From positions 3,683 to 9,099 of the forward strand of contig DDUL01000018.1 in NCBI GenBank assembly GCA_002344785.1: a stretch of DNA of 5,417 nt, written 5' to 3'. Below, piece after piece: positions 1 through 5,322 of this stretch (its first letter is position 1; each line of letters opens with the position of its first letter). Made by a program: the position numbers and the translations under genes. Origin of the DNA: Bdellovibrionaceae bacterium UBA2339 (GTDB lineage Bacteria; Bdellovibrionota; Bdellovibrionia; Bdellovibrionales; JAMPXM01). The notes beneath the pieces are model-generated. The model worked only from the letters and a program-made list of their open reading frames with translations, made no database searches and was not told the origin of the DNA.

Positions 1-30
1 CACCCACACCCACACCCACACCCAAACCCG
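1..30 (-). repeat. GGGTGT tandem repeat with G-quadruplex potential, downstream of the fusion gene
   Basis: Read on the coding (minus) strand, five GGG tracts (29-27, 23-21, 17-15, 11-9, 5-3) are separated by 3-nt loops TTT, TGT, TGT and TGT. This meets the usual G3 N1-7 rule with one spare tract. It begins 4 nt after the fusion stop codon (36-34) and runs off the window, so its full length is unknown. It would be present in the transcript if transcription continues. Confidence 0.75.
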
Positions 31-33
31 CAC

Positions 34-3000
34 TCACTCGCGCGGATGATCAAAACCAGACTCCACACTCGCCAGATGCACACGGAAAAAATCTCGCTGC
101 GCGCTGGCCTGTCGCTGAAACAACTCTAACCCCGAGACATATCTTGCGCCAAAGCGCTTGGCCACACGACGAGCTTCGGAGTTCTCCTGATAAGATAAAT
201 CAAACACAACAGTCGGTCGATGTTCGCCCCAAGGCCAGGCCTTCAATTCGCTCGAGCCCGCACCCCAAATCAACAACGCAGGCGCATGCGCCTCAACACC
301 CCCAAAAGACAAGCTCGCGCCTGGCGCCGCAACACTCTCGCGCGGCATCGCGCGCGACGCCGAGTACGGCACGACACCCGGAAACATCTGCGTCACCGCA
401 CTGATCATCCCCGAACCACCCCACAAAACCGCGGGTCGTAGCCGCGCCCATCCGTCGAGCTCACCAGTGCTCGAAACTTCGCTAGCCGGCGACCAAGTCG
501 CATCGGTCGAGGTCGCTGCAAGCAAATCTCCGCGCGCATTCCAAACAACAGTGTTCACCGCGCGCAACCCGACATCACCAATACCCACATCACGCTCACT
601 CACATCACCCGCGCCAACCGCACGCGCCACCACTTCCTTGAGCGGCGAGGTCACGGCCGCGGCCCGCAGGCCCAGATCACGCAGCACAGGCCAAGCCTCG
701 GCCCACTCTTCGCGCTCAACTCGGATGGCGTAAACAGGCCAGGAGTAGCGCGCAAAAAACTCACGCTGCTCAAGCGGCGTACGCGAATGCGCGATGGGCG
801 CCCCGACAACAGCGGCGAAAAACTCGGACTTGAGTTCCTGACGCCACAAGCACTCCGTCACCGTCGGCTGATCGGCCGCCGAGCCATCGGCCTCGCGCCA
901 GAATTGAAATTCCGCGGGCGTAAACTGCAACCTGTACCATTTCCATCGGCCATCTTCCGACATCGGCAGAAATATTCGCCGAGGCCCCGCTCGCCGCCAC
1001 TGATCGCGCTCGTGCAGTTCGCGAAAACTTCGCGTCGGCACAGCCCACTTCACCCACACGCGCGAGGCATCACCTGTCCAGTGCTGCAAGGCCTCGGCCA
1101 CTCGGGCCTCAAGCTGATCGATGTTCGTCGAGGTGTGATCGCTCAGCACGAGGCGCACGCCATCCAAACTCGACAATGTCGCTGCGGCCTCGGGAAACTG
1201 CTGCAGGTCTTCGAGCGGCCAATCGTAATCGGCGCCATGCATGAGCGGCAGCTTCGAACCTCGCCGACGACTGAAGATGCAACGCGCGCCGGGCGGAAGT
1301 TCATCACGCAAAGCTTGAAATTCCGTAGATGAAAAATCGCCGAGCAGATCGTCGCGAAGCTCGAGGCTTGCGCCCCAACGCGCAGCTTGGCGCCAAAATT
1401 CAGGATGCTGCGACTTGAACAGAGTCACCACGCCGCCCACCTGGGGAAAGCTCGCCACGCCGAGCAGATCAAGAACCCACGCGCGTTCGCCGACATCTTC
1501 ATGAGTCTCGGCGGCTTCTTGCAACTCCAGCGCGCGATCGGCCCACAGACGAAATCGCTCTTCGCGCGCATCGCGCCGACTGCGCCAAACACGACGCTCA
1601 TCACCTTCACCCAAACTCGGACGATCATCCATGAACAGGCGATCATCACGATCCGTCACTCGCCTGAGCCAAACTCTCGTCCAAGACGCATCGACTTGCG
1701 AGACATCAAAGCCGCCACCGACAAACACGATGAGGGGCCAAGCCGTCCTTTCGCGAGCCCACGCGCTCAAGGTCTGCTGTTCGAGACGGCGAAACTCGTC
1801 TTCGCCGTCTTCCGAGAAAATTTGCGCCACACTTCGCCCGCAGCGTGTTTCGATCTCGGCATCAAGATCAACGAACTGTGCACGCACGCCAACTTCATCG
1901 CACCAGCGCCGCCAGCGCGTCAGCGCCGTCGATTTGCCGACGCCGCGATGACCGGCCACACAGATTCGGGGCGCAGAGCCTTCGAGCACATTCCAAAACT
2001 GAGGAAAACTTTTTCTCACGACACTTCGGTCCGTGAGCGAAATGCGCGCGCCCGCAAGCGCCAAGAGCCCAGCGGCGAAAGCCAAGCGATGATCTTCGCG
2101 GGGATCGAAGCGAAGCACAGGTCGCGTCGCAAAGTGCTGGCGCGCTTTGGCCCAATCGCCACAGCCGGTGATCGCCAAGCCGTCGGGGAACTCGACGACG
2201 TCCAAGCCCAAGCCGCGCAATAGTTCGACCATACCGGCGATGCGATCCGATTCTTTCGCGCGCAAGTGCTCGGCACCTTGCAAGGTCGAAGTGCCCTCAG
2301 CCAAGGCGCCGAGTGCCGCAAGAATCGGAAACAAATCGGGACAGCCGCGCAAGTTCGCGCTGATGGCGCGAAGGCGTTGCTCGCCTCGCCGAAGCGGTTC
2401 ACGCAAAGTGTGAGCGATTCGCCAAAATTCCCGATCCGGCTGGAGTGAGTCGCGGGCCGCCGCTTCGTCATCCAACTCAAAGCGGACTCGCGAATTCGGA
2501 TCCGCCAAGCCAAGAGCGGCCAAGGTGGCCGCGGTGCTGAGATCCGGTTCAGCCGCCAAAGCTTGCACCTGAAGCTGTTGCCCTCGCGGGATCACATACT
2601 CACCGCTTGAAGGCGTTTGCACATCAACACCAGCTTGGCGAAGCAGCTGCACAGTGAGCGCCAAGTATCCCTCACTCACCACTTCACCCACCACGCGCAA
2701 TCGAAAATCAAAGTCGAGTTTCAGAGCTGAAAGTAAAAGTGCGCTCGCAAATTGGCTGGAGGTCGCAGCGGAAATCTCAAGCCAGCCCCCTGCGGGCTCG
2801 CGCCAACCGTCGGAGTGAATTCGCCACGCATCCCGCCCACCATCGCCGCCATGGCCGCCATCGCCGCGCTCGACGCGAACGCCGAGCTGCTCCAGCGCAC
2901 GCACGAGGTCCGCATGCGGCCTCGCCAATAAGCGCTCACTTCCATGCACCACGTGCACGCCCGCATCGCGAGATCTCCTAGCCAAGTAAAAGCGAAATCC

Positions 3001-3246
3001 TGTTCCCGATGCTCCAAGATCCACGGGCTGACCGAGTGGAGCGTCGAAGGCCAGCGCCAACTTCGCGACGTCATCGCCCAATTCAAGAAGTTGCAGATCT
3101 TTCGCGCCATCGAGAAGTCGCAGTCCCTTGGACTCGCTCCACGAGCGCAAGACCAAAGCGCGATTGCACCAAGACTTCGAGCGTGGAAGTCGCGACTGCC
3201 AAACAAAGGGATGCCGAGGCCGCAGGCGACTCAACCCCTCCGTCAC
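34..3246 (-). CDS. aroA-aroK-aroD-aroE (fusion): Four-domain shikimate-pathway fusion: EPSP synthase, shikimate kinase, 3-dehydroquinase (type I), shikimate dehydrogenase
   Basis: One uninterrupted 1070-residue frame carries four enzymes in the order EPSP synthase (about 8-423), shikimate kinase (427-597), type I 3-dehydroquinase (598-800) and shikimate dehydrogenase (809-1062). With the separate aroB just upstream, this covers steps 2 to 6 of chorismate synthesis in the cytoplasm, in fungal AROM order. Linkers are very short: only about four residues separate the end of the EPSP synthase from the kinase. The start is GTG at 3246, overlapping the aroB stop as GTGA with GAGGG 9 nt upstream; TTG at 3255 would add three residues but has no spacing to the motif, and a TGA lies just above it. 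The protein ends FDHPRE, TGA at 36-34. Domain evidence is in the next four entries. I see no internal stop, frameshift or linker start that would suggest separate products. Trp and Arg are frequent. Confidence 0.93.
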   Translation of the reverse strand: MTEGLSRLRPRHPFVWQSRLPRSKSWCNRALVLRSWSESKGLRLLDGAKDLQLLELGDDVAKLALAFDAPLGQPVDLGASGTGFRFYLARRSRDAGVHVVHGSERLLARPHADLVRALEQLGVRVERGDGGHGGDGGRDAWRIHSDGWREPAGGWLEISAATSSQFASALLLSALKLDFDFRLRVVGEVVSEGYLALTVQLLRQAGVDVQTPSSGEYVIPRGQQLQVQALAAEPDLSTAATLAALGLADPNSRVRFELDDEAAARDSLQPDREFWRIAHTLREPLRRGEQRLRAISANLRGCPDLFPILAALGALAEGTSTLQGAEHLRAKESDRIAGMVELLRGLGLDVVEFPDGLAITGCGDWAKARQHFATRPVLRFDPREDHRLAFAAGLLALAGARISLTDRSVVRKSFPQFWNVLEGSAPRICVAGHRGVGKSTALTRWRRWCDEVGVRAQFVDLDAEIETRCGRSVAQIFSEDGEDEFRRLEQQTLSAWARERTAWPLIVFVGGGFDVSQVDASWTRVWLRRVTDRDDRLFMDDRPSLGEGDERRVWRSRRDAREERFRLWADRALELQEAAETHEDVGERAWVLDLLGVASFPQVGGVVTLFKSQHPEFWRQAARWGASLELRDDLLGDFSSTEFQALRDELPPGARCIFSRRRGSKLPLMHGADYDWPLEDLQQFPEAAATLSSLDGVRLVLSDHTSTNIDQLEARVAEALQHWTGDASRVWVKWAVPTRSFRELHERDQWRRAGPRRIFLPMSEDGRWKWYRLQFTPAEFQFWREADGSAADQPTVTECLWRQELKSEFFAAVVGAPIAHSRTPLEQREFFARYSWPVYAIRVEREEWAEAWPVLRDLGLRAAAVTSPLKEVVARAVGAGDVSERDVGIGDVGLRAVNTVVWNARGDLLAATSTDATWSPASEVSSTGELDGWARLRPAVLWGGSGMISAVTQMFPGVVPYSASRAMPRESVAAPGASLSFGGVEAHAPALLIWGAGSSELKAWPWGEHRPTVVFDLSYQENSEARRVAKRFGARYVSGLELFQRQASAQRDFFRVHLASVESGFDHPRE
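61..822 (-). other. aroE: Domain 4 of the fusion: shikimate dehydrogenase (AroE)
   Basis: The domain reduces 3-dehydroshikimate to shikimate, step 4. The substrate half is clear in fusion numbering: VGAPIAHSRTP (about 814-824), VTSPLK with catalytic K870, AVNTVV with N898, and STDATW with catalytic D915. The end is also typical: FDLSYQENSE with Tyr1019, then SGLELFQRQA with Q1046. The cofactor half is weaker: the usual GAGGA loop reads WGGSGMIS (about 942-949), and the NRT motif that contacts the NADP 2'-phosphate is not obvious (the strand reads VVPYSASRA). A five-residue repeat ending in DV (878-892) widens the gap from K870 to N898. Cofactor preference is uncertain; quinate/shikimate dehydrogenase relatives are an alternative. 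Confidence 0.85.
565..609. repeat. 15-bp imperfect tandem repeat inside the AroE domain
   Basis: The 9-mers gacatcacc, cacatcacg and cacatcacc start at 571, 586 and 601, exactly 15 bp apart. On the coding strand they give three consecutive five-residue units GAGDV, SERDV, GIGDV (fusion residues 878-892). The period is a multiple of three, so copy changes keep the frame. Confidence 0.7.
847..1455 (-). other. aroD: Domain 3 of the fusion: type I 3-dehydroquinate dehydratase (AroD), compact
   Basis: The domain dehydrates 3-dehydroquinate to 3-dehydroshikimate through a Schiff base, step 3. Candidate residues in fusion numbering: E629 in LELRDD (the ElRxD motif), an Arg in FSRRRGS (about 660-662, as in FT-R), H704 in VLSDHTS, Schiff-base K733 in WVKWAVP, R772 in WYRLQF and Q793 in AADQPT (cf. 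SApGQ). The domain is only about 200 residues, against roughly 220-250 in most relatives. The shortening seems to lie between FSRRRGSK and DYDWPLEDL, where a helix is normally found. Identity is the least certain of the four by motif strength, but position between kinase and shikimate dehydrogenase, as in AROM, and the full catalytic set support it. Confidence 0.8.
1456..1968 (-). other. aroK: Domain 2 of the fusion: shikimate kinase (AroK/AroL)
   Basis: The domain phosphorylates shikimate with ATP, step 5. In fusion numbering: Walker A GHRGVGKST at 432-440; FVDLDAEIE with D460 and D462, the latter the shikimate-binding Asp; GEDEFRRLE with R486 and E489 (the FRxxE motif); GGG at 510-512, the second shikimate-binding loop; and DDRPSL with R542, the LID arginine. 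RDAREERF follows near 558, then WADRAL. About 170 residues is the family's usual size. The domain starts almost immediately after the EPSP synthase fold, with IRC-type strand residues RICVAG. Nothing essential appears to be missing, so it should be active. Confidence 0.93.
1978..3225 (-). other. aroA: Domain 1 of the fusion: EPSP synthase (AroA)
   Basis: The domain joins shikimate-3-phosphate and PEP to make EPSP, step 6. In fusion numbering, LPRSKSWCNRA (20-30) supplies the phosphate/PEP-binding K24, S25 and R29; the usual PGSKS Gly is Arg. GASGTGFRF (78-86) is the NAGTAMRP region, with G81, T82 and R85 kept and Phe in place of Pro. SSQF begins at 163. D304 (CPDLFP) matches E. coli D313; E332 and R335 in AKESDRI match E341 and R344; DHR at 395-397 and K412 in RKSFPQF complete the site. 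About 415 residues is normal. A Gly-rich repeat (about 127-140) fills a loop before the SSQF strand. This is a class I-like or divergent type; glyphosate response cannot be read off. Confidence 0.93.
2836..2871. repeat. 9-bp tandem repeat coding for Gly-Gly-Asp/His in the EPSP synthase domain
   Basis: Units cccaccatc, gccgccatg, gccgccatc and a degenerate fourth run head to tail. On the coding strand they give DGG/HGG/DGG repeats in a loop between the ARPHADL helix and the strand before SSQF. The frame is kept by the 9-bp period. Confidence 0.7.
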
Positions 3247-4343
3247 TTGAGCCAACCCTCAGCCGCCGCAAAATCAAGAATTGATTGAAGCTCCACGCGC
3301 ACACGTCGCACTTTTCCCCATCCGCGAGCTTGAATCATCACCACATGCTCGGCGCCACTTCGCTTCTTATCGCGGGCCAGTCGCTGGAGCGCTTCGGCGC
3401 GCGTGACCCTCGCGCGAGTTTTCTGCGCCCGTGGCAGACGCGGCAAAACTCGCAGCGCAGAGCGATGAGTTTCATCACAAAAATCACTGCCGAAATACTC
3501 GTCGGCAAAATGCAGTCCCAATTCCACACATCGGCCGTGCGGCCAGTTGTGTGTGGCCTCGAGCACATGGCCCCAGGTGTGGCCGAGATTCAGAATTCGT
3601 CGCTCACCGCTTTGTTCGCGAGGATCTCTTCGCACCACGCGAAGCTTCGCCTCCACCACCGAAGGCAGGCTTTTCCAGATGAGCTTCTCCCAATTCGGCG
3701 CCGTTCCCAAAGCGCCATTGGCCAACGCTTCCTTGGCCCCATTGCCATGGGCCGCGCTCCGCAACTCACGCTCATAGGCGGCGCGAACCGGCTTCGCCCA
3801 AGCGCCACCATCTAAGAGCGCCATTTTCAGAAGCTCACCGCGCGCTTCCACGGCACGCGCTGGCGGCTGCGCCGCCAAAAGCTCGCGCACCAAGATCACT
3901 TCTTCAGCTGGATGAAAACTGCCGATCTGATTCTTGGCGCCGCCGACATTGAGCGCTGTCTTTCCGCCGTGAGCTGAATCGAGTGCTGCCAGCCAAGTGC
4001 TCGGCACATGCACAAGCCGCAAGCCCCGCCAGTAAACACTGGCCACAAATCCCGCGAAATCACCGACACTGCCGCCACCGATGGCGATCACACTGAAGTC
4101 ACGATTGAGCTTCGCTCCCCAACGTCTTTGCCAGAACTCAACTTCGCGCTGAAAGCTTGCAAGGGTTTTGAGATCTTCGCCAGCGCGAAGCACGCGCCGA
4201 AATGGAAAAGCGGCGAGCCACGACTTCACCCCTGGCAGCCTGGCGACCCGAGCATCGATCATCACGATGCTGCGATTGGAGTCCAGGGCTCGCGCACCTG
4301 ACTTCAGTTCTTGAAGTTTGGAAACTCGACGAAGTCGCGACAT
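3243..4343 (-). CDS. aroB: 3-dehydroquinate synthase
   Basis: The enzyme converts DAHP to 3-dehydroquinate, step 2 of the shikimate pathway, with NAD+ and a divalent metal such as Zn2+. The 366-residue length fits the family. Seen: the NAD-binding run from VIAIGGG to DFAGF (about 85-99), VYWRG (103-107), VPSTWLAALDS (113-123), GGKTALN (126-132) with K128, and AKNQIG (136-141) with K137. The three metal ligands are present as E170 (RGELLKMAL), H255 in LNLGHTWGH and H269 (PHGRCVELG). DKKRSG lies near 325-330. A Gly/Ala/Asn-rich stretch at about 197-216 makes the gap from E170 to H255 about 22 residues longer than the E. coli gap from E184 to H247. The start is ATG at 4343; no in-frame ATG, GTG or TTG lies between it and the upstream stop. 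The stop overlaps the GTG of the aro fusion gene by 4 nt. This corresponds to the first domain of fungal AROM. Confidence 0.97.
   Translation of the reverse strand: MSRLRRVSKLQELKSGARALDSNRSIVMIDARVARLPGVKSWLAAFPFRRVLRAGEDLKTLASFQREVEFWQRRWGAKLNRDFSVIAIGGGSVGDFAGFVASVYWRGLRLVHVPSTWLAALDSAHGGKTALNVGGAKNQIGSFHPAEEVILVRELLAAQPPARAVEARGELLKMALLDGGAWAKPVRAAYERELRSAAHGNGAKEALANGALGTAPNWEKLIWKSLPSVVEAKLRVVRRDPREQSGERRILNLGHTWGHVLEATHNWPHGRCVELGLHFADEYFGSDFCDETHRSALRVLPRLPRAQKTRARVTRAEALQRLARDKKRSGAEHVVMIQARGWGKVRRVRVELQSILDFAAAEGWLK
3256..3260 (-). promoter_or_regulatory. Shine-Dalgarno GAGGG that decides the start of the aro fusion gene
   Basis: GAGGG lies within the last codons of aroB, 9 nt upstream of GTG at 3246-3244. 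The alternative TTG at 3255 directly abuts the motif with no spacer, so it is unlikely to be used. The GTG overlaps the aroB stop as GTGA, the usual layout for termination-reinitiation coupling. Confidence 0.7.
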
Positions 4344-4374
4344 GCGAGCAATCTCGCACGCCCTCCGCTCGCAC
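4343..4374 (-). promoter_or_regulatory. aroB leader: displaced SD, direct repeat and start-codon hairpin
   Basis: The gap between the ATPase stop (TGA 4377-4375) and the aroB ATG (4343-4341) holds GGAGGG at 4366-4361, which is 17 nt from the ATG and unusually far. GTGCGAG occurs twice, at 4374-4368 and 4359-4353. Either copy can pair through TGCGAG with CTCGCA at 4348-4343, whose last base is the A of the ATG. The near copy gives a 6-bp stem with the 4-nt loop ATTG. The far copy would put the GGAGGG in the loop. An in-frame ATT at 4352 lies 8 nt from GGAGGG and could be a rare start. A role in coupling is inference. Confidence 0.45.
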
Positions 4375-5322
4375 TCAAGTGTTCAGCGGATTGTGACAAG
4401 CCCAGCCTCGGCCTTTGGCCTCGGGCATTTCGACAAATTTTGGACGCTCTTCGCGACATCGCGGCAGGGCCTGATCACAACGGCTCGCAAAGGCACAGCC
4501 CTTGGGTCTTTCATAGGGCGAAGGCGGCTCGCCTTGCGCCACTCGCGTCGGCGGACCCTCGCCACGCTCAGGGTCTGACATCGCCAGCATCGCCGTGTAG
4601 GGATGCCGAGGCCGCCGCAAAACTTCCGTGGCCTGGCCAGCTTCGACGATCTCACCCAGATACATCACCAAAACTCGGTCGGCCAAAAAGCGCACGACGT
4701 TTAAGTCATGCGAGATGAACAGCAGACCACGGCGCGCATTCGTGTTCACCAGATCAACGAGCAAGTTCAAAATCTGCGCTTGCACGGAAACATCCAGCGC
4801 CGACACCGGCTCATCGAGAATCAGCAGCTCGGGGTTCGTCACCATGGCGCGCGCGATGTTCACGCGCTGGCGTTGGCCGCCGGAAAGTTCGTGAGGATAT
4901 CGTTCAAGTAACTCCGCGCCAAGCCCCATGGTCGTCGCCCATCGCTCGACCTCGGCGCGCTCTTCTGCGCTTGGCCGCCAACGCCCACGACGAATCGCCA
5001 AGGGCTCGGCGATCTGCTCCCACGCGCGCCGCCGCGGATGCAAAGACGCCAATGAGTCTTGAAACACAAACCCCACGCCGCCGAATTTCGTAGGCGGCCC
5101 CAAGTCTCCACCAGCATCGTCGGTCGCGCGTGGACGCTGAATCTCACCTTTGTCGGCCGCCTCAAGTCCCGCCAGCACGCGCGCCAAAGTCGATTTGCCG
5201 CAGCCGGATTCACCGACTACGGCCAGAATTTCTCCGACGTGCAAGTCCAAACTCAGATCCCGCAAGACCTGCAGTCGGCCACGCTCGTAAAATTTCTGTA
5301 AGCCACGCGCGGAAAGTATCAC
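4375..5322 (-). CDS. Oligopeptide/dipeptide ABC transporter ATP-binding protein (OppF/DppF type)
   Basis: This is a 315-residue cytoplasmic ATPase that should power a peptide-type ABC importer. Seen in sequence: Walker A GESGCGKST at 37-45, Q-loop VFQD at 86-89, signature LSGGQRQR at 146-153, Walker B LLILDEP at 166-172, D-loop SALD at 174-177 and switch His205. The C-terminal oligo_HPY region starts at HPYTAML (240-246). It carries four cysteines, C276, C282, C289 and C309, in the GCxFxxRC...C...C arrangement of this family; some relatives bind a [4Fe-4S] cluster there. Length fits the family. The start is GTG at 5322, overlapping the upstream stop as GTGA; an ATG at 5406 would only add translation of the neighbour's tail. 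No permease, binding protein or partner ATPase is in view, so the substrate (peptide, nickel, other) is open. aroB follows after 31 bp, so cotranscription is likely. Confidence 0.95.
   Translation of the reverse strand: MILSARGLQKFYERGRLQVLRDLSLDLHVGEILAVVGESGCGKSTLARVLAGLEAADKGEIQRPRATDDAGGDLGPPTKFGGVGFVFQDSLASLHPRRRAWEQIAEPLAIRRGRWRPSAEERAEVERWATTMGLGAELLERYPHELSGGQRQRVNIARAMVTNPELLILDEPVSALDVSVQAQILNLLVDLVNTNARRGLLFISHDLNVVRFLADRVLVMYLGEIVEAGQATEVLRRPRHPYTAMLAMSDPERGEGPPTRVAQGEPPSPYERPKGCAFASRCDQALPRCREERPKFVEMPEAKGRGWACHNPLNT

Noticed and set aside
1..33. Intrinsic terminator after the fusion gene
   Set aside because: There is no GC-rich hairpin followed by a U-run in the available bases; only the G-tract repeat is present.
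565..609. CRISPR-like array from the regular 15-bp repeats
   Set aside because: Units are far too short, there are no unique spacers, and the repeat lies in frame within an enzyme domain.
787..1332. Plus-strand open frame of 181 codons
   Set aside because: It is antisense to the dehydroquinase domain, has no recognisable motif, and its composition is typical of a shadow frame.
1387..2223. Plus-strand open frame of 278 codons antisense to the fusion gene
   Set aside because: It lies wholly opposite the kinase and EPSP synthase domains, is rich in Arg, His, Ala and Pro, and matches no family I recognise. Such frames are expected opposite GC-rich genes.
3247..3255. TTG start of the fusion at 3255
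   Set aside because: GAGGG directly abuts the TTG with no spacing, while GTG at 3246 has 9-nt spacing and the standard GTGA overlap.
3243..3260. Programmed -1 frameshift producing a full AROM protein
   Set aside because: The frames would allow it, but there is no classical slippery heptamer or obvious downstream stem, so it is not called as a feature.
3285..3815. Plus-strand open frame of 176 codons
   Set aside because: It lies opposite aroB, whose catalytic motifs leave no doubt about the coding strand; no domain is visible in it.
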